Source: an uncultured Saprospiraceae bacterium (GTDB taxonomy: Bacteria; Bacteroidota; Bacteroidia; Chitinophagales; Saprospiraceae). Taken from it: a stretch of DNA of 19,511 nt. Below are positions 1 through 9,000 of the stretch, piece by piece. Under the pieces are notes generated by a model. The model searched no databases. It was given only the letters and a program-made list of their open reading frames with translations, and was not told the origin of the DNA. The DNA is taken from contig CAKZUM010000567.1 in assembly GCA_937921525.1 (NCBI GenBank), positions 1 through 19,511 on the forward strand. The letters run 5' to 3'. Every line of letters starts with the position of its first letter. The stretch's first letter is position 1. The translations under genes were made by a program, and so were the position numbers.

Positions 1-3000
1 CATAGCATCTGTTAATGGTAACCAATCTGGATTCAAGGCTGAATCAAATTGATATCCACATGGTGTCTGCTCGGTGATTTCAATATTTGTTGCAGGAATA
101 TTTCCTTGATTATAGACCGTGAAATCAAATGTGATTACATCACCATAGCTAAATGGACCTACATCAGATGTTGTTTTGGTCAATGCTAAATCAAAGGTGT
201 GTAATGGAGCTGTATCCCTATCATCGTCTCCGTCCTCTAGAGAGTTATCAACTTCATTTTGATTATCATCTGGATTTCCGTCATCATCATCTGCATCATC
301 GTTGGTTGTATCATTCCCCATATCATCCTCACTACTAGTAATTTCAGATGTATTGGTATAATTCTCATCTCCACCTGTTGTTTGAGTCAATATTAGCTCA
401 ATATAGACAACCACTATATCGCCCTCTTGAAGCGTATCTGTAATGGTGTGAGTTACTGTTGGATCAGCCCCTGTCCAAGTAGGATTGAGTGTAGCATCGT
501 AAGTTAATCCTGTCGGTAAGTAATCCGTTACCATAATATTGGTAGCAGGAATATTTCCTTGATTGACCACAGTAATAGCATACCTCAATGTGTCTCCATA
601 ATTGTATGGTCCAGATGTAAGAAGCTCTTTCTTTTGTGCTAAATCAAAAATTTCGATTAACTCAAAATCACTATCATCCTCATCGCCATTGTCATTCCCA
701 TTTTCATTGTCTGACATTTCTCCATCATTATCTGGGTTACTGTCAGCTGTACTATCTATATCTTCTTGTGGTATGCCTTCATCATTTGTAGCACCACTAA
801 TTTCCCCTGTATTTTTCCAAGCACCAGCCTCCTCACAAGGCTGAACAATTAGATGGATAGACACAATTAAACTATCTGTCAAACCTAAAGTATCTGTGAT
901 CGTTGTTGTTGGATAACCAGCAACTAAAGCCCAATCAGGATTAATACTTGCATCAAACAAATAACCACAAGGAGTGAATTCTGTAATTTCAATATTCGTA
1001 GCAGGCATCGTACCTTGATTGAATATATTGAAATCAAAAGTCAAAGTATCTCCATATCGGAACGGACCTGTTTCCATCGTCGTTTTAGTCAACGCTAAGT
1101 CGAAAATTTCTACAAGTGCTGGATCATGATCGTCTTCATCATCCATTCCATTTCCATCAAACTGATTATCGCTATCTCCTTCAGCTATTCCACCTGCATC
1201 ATCCACTGGATTTCCATTAGGTGTACTATCCGCATCATCCGCAGAAGTATCATTCCCCATATCATCTTCACTGGCACTAATTTCAGAAATATTGGTGAAA
1301 CTTGGTGCGCCTCCTTGTGCTTCTGTTAATATCAAATAAAGGTCAACTACTACCGTATCAAAAGCAGCTAAGGTATCTGTTATTGTACTCATAATAACTG
1401 GTGCAGTACCTGTCCATGTTGGATTGATCGCTGCATCATAAGTAAGCCCAATAGGTAAGTTGTCTGTAATTTCAATATTCGTTGCAGAAACATTTCCTTG
1501 ATTGACTACCGTAATTGCATATTGTAAAGTATCGCCCCACATATATGGACCTTCGGTTACAACTTCCTTGATTTGTGCTAAATCAAATATTTCTGGTGTG
1601 GCAAAATCACTATCATCTTCATCATCATTCGTTCCATCTGTTGTATTATCTTCCATATCACCATCGTTACTACCATCATCATCTGCCGTACTATCTACAT
1701 CTGAGTCAGTTGTATCATTACCCATGTCATCTTCACTACCACTGATCTCTGCAGTATTTCTATAGCCGTCTGCCATATCGCAACTCTGTAAGATCAAATT
1801 GATAGAAACAACTGTAGAATCATTCCCTGCTAAGGTATCTGTGATCGTGGTATTTGCATCACTACCAGCAGCCATCCAATCAGGATTGATTGTGGTATCA
1901 AATACATAGCCACAAGCGATATAGTCTGTTACTTCAATATTAGTAGCGGTTACATTTCCTTGATTGTAAACAGTTATATCAAATGTCAAGGTGTCACCAT
2001 AAGTATAAGGTCCAGCCGTTGCTAAAGTCTTTTTTAATGCTAAATCAAAAATTGGAATCGTAGCTGGATCAGCATCATCTTCATCATCCGTACCATCGCC
2101 ATCCGTTTGGTTGTCTGATGGAGCATTTGGATCTCCACCTGCATCATTATCAGGATCATTATCTTCCACGGAATCTACATCTGGATAGTCTTCATCATTT
2201 TCATTAAACGCTTCTGATATTTCAGCTTGGTTCGTAGAATTAGAAGTGGTGATACCAGACTGTACTTCCACCATAACTGGAATAAGCACAGAATCTCCTG
2301 CAGCTAAAGGTCCTAGGTAAAAGTATTCCGCAGCACCGCCACCTACATCCGTCCAAGTAGCATCCATTAGCGCAAAGCCTGCTGGAATATTATCCGTAAC
2401 GGTAATAGAATCTGCACCGACAGTTCCTTGATTATAAATGGTTATATCGAAAGTTACTTTATCTCCTACCTTAATAGGTAACGGTTGAGTTGGACTCAAT
2501 ACTTTCGTTAATGCCAAATCAAAAATACAAGTTGGTACTTCTAAGCAAAGTGTATCCGTTGGTACCATACACATTGCTTGATCTTCTACAATTGCATAGA
2601 ATTTTCCTTCTGCGAAAGGTAAAGTGAATTCATTGGCTGTGCCACTCTGAAGTAACACATCTGGGCCTCCACTATTTTCATCAATATAATAGAAATTGTA
2701 ATTACTTAGACCTGCTGGTTCTACAATTAACTTTGCAGGATCATAAGGTAAGAAACAATCTTCATAGCCATCATAAGTGATGTTTGGTATTATCGTTTTG
2801 AGAACCTCCACAGGAAATTCTGCCTCTGCGGTACATCCCGAATTAGGATTAGTAATGGTAACAGTATAAATAATATTTTCTGTTGGATTACAAATCATTG
2901 GAGTGAATGAGGTAGGGTCATCTAAGAAAGTAGCTGGCGACCAAGTCACCATCATATTACCTACCCAGTCTTCTGGTATATTCAAATCTAAGGCAGTACA

Positions 3001-6000
3001 CTCCATATCACAAATCTGCATTGTCTCGAAAGGCCCTATTTCAAAATTATCTAAAGACATGATTTCTATTTGGAAATCTTGCTCCATACAATCTGCATGT
3101 TGAGAAGTAATATTTAAAACAGCATTACCTCCAAGCGGAACAACTACAAAAAGGGAATCCGCTGTTTCTGTCATTTCCCCACTTCCTGATAGATTAAAGT
3201 CAAAACCAGAACAAATACCAATAGCAAAATCATCTCCTGGGCAAAGCTGAACAGGACCATCAAATTGTGCTACAAATGCAGGTGTCGGAGGTTTTTCCAT
3301 GTAGTAGACATCCATCGAACAATTACATACTGTTTCCACGGTCGTCTTTACTAATACAGGGCAGGAGAAAGCCTCTGGTAAAGTGACCGTACCTGTATGA
3401 TCAGATGCCTGACCACTCAATACATTGACCATGATATTATCAGTAGCCATCAATGGATCAGTAGGATCGAGTGTGCCGTTTAGGTTTAAATCTCGATACC
3501 ATTCGACCATCAAAGGGCCTTCATAATCAGTCGTAGAGACGCCATACAATTCTAAAGTATATTCATAAGTAGCTGAGTCAGGATCATTATCACATTCTAG
3601 TACCAAATCAATATCCGTCATTTCTGCTGGTGGCGAGACTAGAATAGGAATCTGATCGTTGATAGTATTATTAACATACACATCACATACAGAGTCATCC
3701 CCTGTACCTTCTATGCTATCATCTCCAACACAAATTTGATCTTCTACTAGAGATTTTACTTGACCTCCGAAGAGTATCTCTTCACACATTGCCGTTGGGT
3801 CAGGGATCACTTCTGCGGAGAAACCAAATATTTCAAAAGGTTTGATACCATCTGGTAAATCAAAACATATTTGGATATATCCACCTGGCAATACAGTTTC
3901 ATCTACGTATGTCGGTGTCCAAGAAGACGGGGTCGTCAACTGGAAACTTCCCGGTGTGTATGCCAATTCGGGAGGGAAAGTGAAGCAAGCTTCTGACATA
4001 AAAGTTTCCCCTCCAGTTTTAGAAAGATTAACTCCTGCAATACTTATAGGAACAGGTTCTCCACAAGTATATTTTATCGGATCAGCCGTTAGTAAGAACT
4101 GAGCATTATCTGCTGGTACTGCATTATTTACAATAATGCCTTCATTTTTTGTAAAGCCAGAACTAGTTCTTGATTCACAAGGATCAGCTGCTGTTGTTTC
4201 AAAATATAGAGGCGTATTAGAAATGTATTCATCACATTCTGTTTTTGCATCAAATCGTATTCTTAAACGGTTGGCATTAGGTCCTGGATCTAGAATACCT
4301 GGTAAACCATTCGGATCAATATCAGCGACCATTTCATCATCCGTCATCGTCCATAAAGGACCAAAAGCATTGCCCCCGTTAGCTACTGGATCAGAGATGC
4401 TTACCCAAGTACCAGAAGCCTCTGGATATTCATATTCAAAAGATCCGGGTAACCAAAATAAACCATTTGGTAGATTGAAATTAAATTCTAATTCTTTTAA
4501 AGTAGCAATTTTAGTATTCTTTACAACGATTACAAATTCATTAGTAGAGCATAGTGCTACATTTCCTGTTGGTGGTTCCCACTCTGCTTGAATTTCTGCT
4601 TCTCCTGCTACATATTCATACGCCTGACCTGTAGCGATACAAGCATCTCCTCCGACACCAAAAAGCTTAGAGGCAAACTCTAAATCAAGGCAACTACTAG
4701 TTGTTTTTACATTAACCATTGTCCCTATTCCAGGGTATGGACATATTTTTAATTCAGTCTCCAATTCGAAGGTAACACATTCTCCAGCGTTTAAATCTGT
4801 ATTGTGTTCAATCAAATAAGTATTTCCTGAAGCATTCGAATTACTCAAAGTATAAGTAACTGCACCACCTGAACCATCTGTAATATTTATTAAGTCCACA
4901 GTTGGTTCCAAAAAGATAGTCGTCATTACATTTTCATGAGGAATAGTTCCTGGGCCTGCACAGACTTCATAGGTATTAAATTCAGAAGCACTAGCAGCAT
5001 CGACTAATAAAGTGTTCGTTATGGTAGAAGATAAAACAGGTAAAGGGCTACTTACATCATTGAAATTTAATGTGAATGAAGTATCTTCTGTTAGATGGTA
5101 ATCTTTCTGATCAAAAATTAAGAAAGAACCACCTCCATTACAATCTTCTACAGGATATTCGGTTTGATTTCCTAAAAAGGAAAAGTTAGCTCTGGAAGGA
5201 TGTGACGTACTATTACAATAATGACCTCCAGGTGTATAATCACAAGTAAAACTATAATCGTAATACATTGCATAATTCTCAGGTGTGGATATTGGGCCTG
5301 GACAAATTCTTTCTAAATCATAGCATAATTCAAAAGTACAATCTGTACCTGCTAGTCCAACGCCAAAGTTTGGAAGTTCACTTACATCAAACATCATATA
5401 CCCCGTTTGACCAGCTACTGAAGTACATTTATTTTGCCCATCATTTGTATCTACTGCACAAAAAGTATTATCGTCAAAAATAGGATCACTAATAGGAATC
5501 GTATCTCCATTAATGACAATTCGAGGATTGCCTGCATAGACCATAGGAGATGGAATAGGCACTAGTAGTGTATCAAGCTCCATAATATCTGGTCGCCATT
5601 CGTTGATATACCAGTCATCTGGTGTTCCTTCCATCGTGAAAGTATGACTCACCATTGCATCACAATCTGACACATTGTAATCTGTTTCTGCTATAACGGG
5701 ACCTGGGCAATATGTTTCAATTGTAGATGTGGTGTTACAAGTACCTCTTACGTAGGTCCTGTTGCCACCAACATATTTGTACCAAAAGGCATTTCCATTA
5801 AAAACAATTTGAGAAGGAGGTGTTGCTGCTACTTCTGGAATTAATTGTCTATAAGGATTTTTTTGTAAAGGAACGTGAACTTTTAAATGAAATTTATCTC
5901 CCTTTTGGAGTCCTCCCATTAAATCTTCTCTAACGTATTCCCAACAATCTCCAGACAAACCATGAGTGGCATTGCCTTCAGAAACCTGTCGTTCTCTGTC

Positions 6001-8634
6001 GTGTATAGTAAAACTAAATTCTCTATTATCAAAAACATCAAATGAGCTATTGTATGTAGAAACACCGTAAAGAATAGAAGTAGGAGTAGAACCTAAGGCA
6101 TCTAAATATCCATCATTCAAATTTCGATGGTAGAGAGAAGCGTTATCTGTATTACATCCTCCGAATTCGATACTAGTTTCTGTTCCCGAACCTACTTTTT
6201 CAAAAGAGAAATCTTGTATTTGAGTGTTATGCATATCAGGCTCTAATTCGAAGGTGGGTCTATGTGACCAGGTACCTCCTCCAAGTGCAGTATTGTATAA
6301 CCTAAATATCATCTCATCTAAATCATTGAGTGCTAGTGGATCAATTACCTCATATTCAATATGTATATAAACAGAATCACAAGGGAGGTATCTATTTAAA
6401 TCTAATGGATCAACAGTTGTTTCATCATGGGCAGTTGTTGATGCTTTATCTGTATATCCAAAATCTACTCTACGAGAATCTTTAATGGTTGCACTCATCG
6501 GGCAGACACAGTCACAAGATCTTGTGGTAGCTAATAAAGTCTCATCACAAGCTCTCACTAGGGTACAGTCATTTCCGTCTGGTCCTGCACAATCGCCACA
6601 GGTTTCGACTACTCTCATGCTAGCTGCCAATAATTGTCTAGGATAACAAACACAAGAGTCTAACTCAAAAGTCCAAGTATAACATTGCTCGATGGTCTCA
6701 TCATTACTTCCTGCTAATATTCTGAAAACTACAGAGGAAGTATCGCTATTATATATCGAACTAATATTTCCCGCAGGAACTGGTGCGCCGTCAAATAAGA
6801 CAGAGCTATTCACTAATTCCATATCTGCCAAAACAATTTGAGGTCCGCCGACTTGAATTTCAAAGTAAGGAGTTCCACCAGGAGACATACAAGCATCAAT
6901 TCCTTCTGCTTTATATTTATAACAGAATTCCATTTCAACCGTATTGGTACTACCGTAGCCATTACCATCATTAGGACCTGTTCCTGTTCCAAAATCAAAA
7001 CCTAGTAAGGATCCGTTTTGAGTAGTACTTATATCTCCCTCGTTTACAGTAGTATATTCTGAACCATAGGCAAAGCTAGGTGCAGGTGAAATACTTGGGG
7101 TAGATTGGAAGGCTTGTCCACAGTGTCTTAATCCTTCAATGGTCGCTTGACTAAATTCACAATCAATCGAAGCACAACCCGCAATCTGTTCTGGGTTTTG
7201 GCATTTTACAGCTACTTCAATAGTCATAGTGACGGTATTCCCACCGGGAATATCATCAAAAACACCATCTCCATCAACGTCTTCGAAACCAACACCCGGG
7301 CCATCAGGGTCAAAATTGAAAGTGGTTGCATCTACTACAAAATCGAAATTTTCATAATAATAAGAACCAGCAGGTAAGGAGACACCATTAATTTTTACAT
7401 CTGCTGGATCAAAAACATCTGCTTCACAAACTTGGAAACCAATTTTTACTTCTTCCCAAAGGCCAAGAACAGGATCATCATTTGCACTAGTAATAACGGC
7501 ATCAAAAACGGCATTCGAACCGCAGATACCTGGCTCTAGTACCTGTGTTATATCTACAATAGGATTAGCTCCAAAGTTTGGTGTATAGGTTAAAGTTCCA
7601 TCTGCAGTAGAGGGAGCTACACAAGGTGGTTCTTCAGGACTACAACCAAAAGAAGCTCCATAGCTTAAATTGTAAATGCCCTGATCTGTATCACAAACCA
7701 AAGGTGCTTTATAGCAAATGCTAACTTGTACGCCTTCATCTTCACCTAAATAACCATTGGGCAGAAAAGAATCGTCTACAAAGGCACTTAATTGTAGCGT
7801 GGCTGGATCATGGGTATAAGGAACCATTGATCCTCCTATTGTTAATTCGCAAACTTCAAAATTATCTAAGTCCAACCCATCTACTGTAAAATTAAAACCT
7901 GTGACGGTGGCTCCGATACCAGTTTGTGTAACGGTGATATTATTACAGACTTGATTATTATTACGAATAACAACATTCGGATTATCTTGAGCAGTAATAT
8001 TTACAGATGGTCGTTTGATGTATGGACTATAATCTACCTTTCCTTCACTAGTCGCCGTACAAGACTGCGGAGGAGAAAATTCATCTGACTTATATAAGAA
8101 ATTAAAAGTTGCATCAAATTTAAATTCAGAAGTGGGTGGTAGATCATATACTTCACAATTGGCGATGACGCCAATGGTTATAATTTGTACACTATCTGCT
8201 CCTATATTCTCAAATATGAAACTTGGATTTTGTCCATCACTTACATCTCCTTCTACTACAAAGTAGGTAGGATCAAGAACATCTACGAATCCTCCATATT
8301 GCATACCAGGAGGAATATGTAAAATAAACTCTGAATTTAGTAGGGTTGTTCCTGAGTTGTTTAATACATAATAGGTAAGCGTATCTGCTACTCCACAAAC
8401 ACTTACATCATTCAATTCTGGATACCCAGGTATCCCATTCAGATCTTCTGTGAATAGGGTCGGGCATTGTGCTAAACTTATATTAGAAAAGTAAAGTAGA
8501 ATAAAAAGAATCTGAAGGGATGATTTTAATGGAGCAATTAAAGACTGTTTTTTCTTTAATGGAACAAGTAGTGATAGATACCATTGTAGAAAGTAGTTTT
8601 TTAAAGTCACGAATGAAGTAACACTTTTTTTCAT
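1..8634 (-). CDS. Giant secreted multidomain protein with DUF11-like repeats, C-terminus beyond the window
   Basis: The frame is open without a stop from the ATG at 8634 to the left edge, giving 2,878 codons; the 3' end is missing. An in-frame ATG at 8643 is a possible alternative start, and a stop lies further upstream at about 8718. Residues 1-38 form an unusually long basic N-region. A hydrophobic stretch (LQILFILLYF, 40-49) follows, and the likely signal peptidase I site is after A55 (SLA|QC). Residues 56 to about 2035 are beta-rich, Cys-containing modules. They include a cluster of nine Cys at 661-711, a DVDGDGVFDD loop at 452-461, an EF-hand-like loop at 1715-1726, and probable PKD/Ig-like modules near 1860-2030. 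From residue 2038 a tandem DUF11-like array starts, with Asp-rich linkers. Such proteins are known in Bacteroidota as very large surface or T9SS-secreted proteins, often with a C-terminal sorting domain. That end is not visible, so adhesin or secreted matrix protein is an inference. Confidence 0.9.
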   Translation of the reverse strand, partial: MKKSVTSFVTLKNYFLQWYLSLLVPLKKKQSLIAPLKSSLQILFILLYFSNISLAQCPTLFTEDLNGIPGYPELNDVSVCGVADTLTYYVLNNSGTTLLNSEFILHIPPGMQYGGFVDVLDPTYFVVEGDVSDGQNPSFIFENIGADSVQIITIGVIANCEVYDLPPTSEFKFDATFNFLYKSDEFSPPQSCTATSEGKVDYSPYIKRPSVNITAQDNPNVVIRNNNQVCNNITVTQTGIGATVTGFNFTVDGLDLDNFEVCELTIGGSMVPYTHDPATLQLSAFVDDSFLPNGYLGEDEGVQVSICYKAPLVCDTDQGIYNLSYGASFGCSPEEPPCVAPSTADGTLTYTPNFGANPIVDITQVLEPGICGSNAVFDAVITSANDDPVLGLWEEVKIGFQVCEADVFDPADVKINGVSLPAGSYYYENFDFVVDATTFNFDPDGPGVGFEDVDGDGVFDDIPGGNTVTMTIEVAVKCQNPEQIAGCASIDCEFSQATIEGLRHCGQAFQSTPSISPAPSFAYGSEYTTVNEGDISTTQNGSLLGFDFGTGTGPNDGNGYGSTNTVEMEFCYKYKAEGIDACMSPGGTPYFEIQVGGPQIVLADMELVNSSVLFDGAPVPAGNISSIYNSDTSSVVFRILAGSNDETIEQCYTWTFELDSCVCYPRQLLAASMRVVETCGDCAGPDGNDCTLVRACDETLLATTRSCDCVCPMSATIKDSRRVDFGYTDKASTTAHDETTVDPLDLNRYLPCDSVYIHIEYEVIDPLALNDLDEMIFRLYNTALGGGTWSHRPTFELEPDMHNTQIQDFSFEKVGSGTETSIEFGGCNTDNASLYHRNLNDGYLDALGSTPTSILYGVSTYNSSFDVFDNREFSFTIHDRERQVSEGNATHGLSGDCWEYVREDLMGGLQKGDKFHLKVHVPLQKNPYRQLIPEVAATPPSQIVFNGNAFWYKYVGGNRTYVRGTCNTTSTIETYCPGPVIAETDYNVSDCDAMVSHTFTMEGTPDDWYINEWRPDIMELDTLLVPIPSPMVYAGNPRIVINGDTIPISDPIFDDNTFCAVDTNDGQNKCTSVAGQTGYMMFDVSELPNFGVGLAGTDCTFELCYDLERICPGPISTPENYAMYYDYSFTCDYTPGGHYCNSTSHPSRANFSFLGNQTEYPVEDCNGGGSFLIFDQKDYHLTEDTSFTLNFNDVSSPLPVLSSTITNTLLVDAASASEFNTYEVCAGPGTIPHENVMTTIFLEPTVDLINITDGSGGAVTYTLSNSNASGNTYLIEHNTDLNAGECVTFELETELKICPYPGIGTMVNVKTTSSCLDLEFASKLFGVGGDACIATGQAYEYVAGEAEIQAEWEPPTGNVALCSTNEFVIVVKNTKIATLKELEFNFNLPNGLFWLPGSFEYEYPEASGTWVSISDPVANGGNAFGPLWTMTDDEMVADIDPNGLPGILDPGPNANRLRIRFDAKTECDEYISNTPLYFETTAADPCESRTSSGFTKNEGIIVNNAVPADNAQFLLTADPIKYTCGEPVPISIAGVNLSKTGGETFMSEACFTFPPELAYTPGSFQLTTPSSWTPTYVDETVLPGGYIQICFDLPDGIKPFEIFGFSAEVIPDPTAMCEEILFGGQVKSLVEDQICVGDDSIEGTGDDSVCDVYVNNTINDQIPILVSPPAEMTDIDLVLECDNDPDSATYEYTLELYGVSTTDYEGPLMVEWYRDLNLNGTLDPTDPLMATDNIMVNVLSGQASDHTGTVTLPEAFSCPVLVKTTVETVCNCSMDVYYMEKPPTPAFVAQFDGPVQLCPGDDFAIGICSGFDFNLSGSGEMTETADSLFVVVPLGGNAVLNITSQHADCMEQDFQIEIMSLDNFEIGPFETMQICDMECTALDLNIPEDWVGNMMVTWSPATFLDDPTSFTPMICNPTENIIYTVTITNPNSGCTAEAEFPVEVLKTIIPNITYDGYEDCFLPYDPAKLIVEPAGLSNYNFYYIDENSGGPDVLLQSGTANEFTLPFAEGKFYAIVEDQAMCMVPTDTLCLEVPTCIFDLALTKVLSPTQPLPIKVGDKVTFDITIYNQGTVGADSITVTDNIPAGFALMDATWTDVGGGAAEYFYLGPLAAGDSVLIPVMVEVQSGITTSNSTNQAEISEAFNENDEDYPDVDSVEDNDPDNDAGGDPNAPSDNQTDGDGTDDEDDADPATIPIFDLALKKTLATAGPYTYGDTLTFDITVYNQGNVTATNIEVTDYIACGYVFDTTINPDWMAAGSDANTTITDTLAGNDSTVVSINLILQSCDMADGYRNTAEISGSEDDMGNDTTDSDVDSTADDDGSNDGDMEDNTTDGTNDDEDDSDFATPEIFDLAQIKEVVTEGPYMWGDTLQYAITVVNQGNVSATNIEITDNLPIGLTYDAAINPTWTGTAPVIMSTITDTLAAFDTVVVDLYLILTEAQGGAPSFTNISEISASEDDMGNDTSADDADSTPNGNPVDDAGGIAEGDSDNQFDGNGMDDEDDHDPALVEIFDLALTKTTMETGPFRYGDTLTFDFNIFNQGTMPATNIEITEFTPCGYLFDASINPDWALVAGYPTTTITDTLGLTDSLIVSIHLIVQPCEEAGAWKNTGEISGATNDEGIPQEDIDSTADSNPDNDGEMSDNENGNDNGDEDDSDFELIEIFDLAQKKELLTSGPYNYGDTLRYAITVVNQGNIPATNIMVTDYLPTGLTYDATLNPTWTGADPTVTHTITDTLQEGDIVVVYIELILTQTTGGDENYTNTSEITSSEDDMGNDTTNDDADDDDGNPDDNQNEVDNSLEDGDDDRDTAPLHTFDLALTKTTSDVGPFSYGDVITFDFTVYNQGNIPATNIEITEQTPCGYQFDSALNPDWLPLTDAM
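3..2523 (-). repeat. Array of six DUF11-like repeats with Asp-rich linkers, alternating in subtype
   Basis: Six repeats in the giant protein start with an FDLA motif at residues 2038, 2196, 2350, 2511, 2663 and 2814, so the spacing is 151-161 residues; the sixth is cut by the window edge. Each has GD, a (V/F)NQG motif and a T(E/D) motif typical of the DUF11 Ig-like fold, then an EIS motif and an Asp/Glu/Asn-rich linker. Repeats 2, 4 and 6 are type A: FDLAL(T/K)KT, a CGY motif, and NPDW. Repeats 3 and 5 are type B: FDLAQ(I/K)KE, a GLTYDA motif, and NPTW. Linkers alternate too: those after A end in DEDDSDF, while the one after the first B ends in DEDDHDPA. Repeat 1 is divergent. The pattern suggests duplication of a two-domain unit of about 310 residues. 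Confidence 0.85.
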
Positions 8635-8788
8635 GAGACACATTTGTTTGGAGGTGCGAACGAAGCACCAAGTAGATATAGGATCTACTCTTAAAGTAAT
8701 AAGTAATAAGATAAGTGGCTAAAGTCTCAGAAGTTGGAGTGAAAGAAGATTTGGAATAGCGATAATATTTATCCCTAGATTAGTAAAC

Positions 8789-8796
8789 CAAATGTA
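8789..8796 (-). promoter_or_regulatory. Candidate Bacteroidota -7 box upstream of the giant gene
   Basis: On the minus strand the octamer TACATTTG matches the Bacteroidota primary sigma consensus TAnnTTTG. It lies about 155 bp upstream of the ATG at 8634. No clear TTTG is present near -33; the sequence there (TTTAGACAAG) is the end of the neighbouring palindromic element. If the box is used, the leader would be about 145 nt. The match is short and could be chance. Confidence 0.35.
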
Positions 8797-8802
8797 TTTA
8801 CC

Positions 8803-8961
8803 TAAGAGCTTGTCTAAATTTCTACTTCCTGATAACCAATATCTTAGGAACTTGAGTTCGCATTAAAATAGTCACCTAGCTCGCTAGGCAACAATTTTAA
8901 TGCTTTCTCAAAACCCTAAGCTATTGATAATCAGTTCGTACAAATTTTAGACAAGCTCTTA
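8803..8961. repeat. Long imperfect palindrome, possibly a MITE, between the giant gene and the M23 gene
   Basis: The two ends are inverted copies: TAAGAGCTTGTCTAAA on the left, and the reverse complement of the right end reads the same for 16 bases. Pairing continues inward through CTGATAACC...CTTAGG against CTGATTATC...CTTAGG, then CATTAAAATAGT against CATTAAAATTGT, to an apex CCTAGCTCGCTAGG at 8875-8888. The whole 159 bp can therefore fold as one interrupted hairpin. If the ends are taken as AGAGCTTGTC, a TA dinucleotide flanks both sides, which would suit a TA target duplication but could also be palindrome extension. There is no open reading frame inside, so any transposase would act in trans. 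It occupies the divergent intergenic space of the two genes. Confidence 0.75.
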
Positions 8962-9000
8962 CGATTTATCGTTGAATAAGCCTATTAGAATTTTTACATT

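Noticed and set aside
153..7377. Plus-strand reading frames of 60-150 codons within the first 8.5 kb
   Set aside because: They lie opposite the uninterrupted giant minus-strand gene, have low-complexity translations rich in Ser/Ile/His, and match no family.
8466..8475. Possible lipobox at the end of the giant protein's signal peptide (LAQC)
   Set aside because: Gln at the position before Cys is not accepted by signal peptidase II, while SLA|Q is a good signal peptidase I site.
8483..8671. A 62-codon minus-strand frame overlapping the start of the giant gene
   Set aside because: It is in another frame over the signal-peptide region of the giant gene, and its translation shows no recognisable features.
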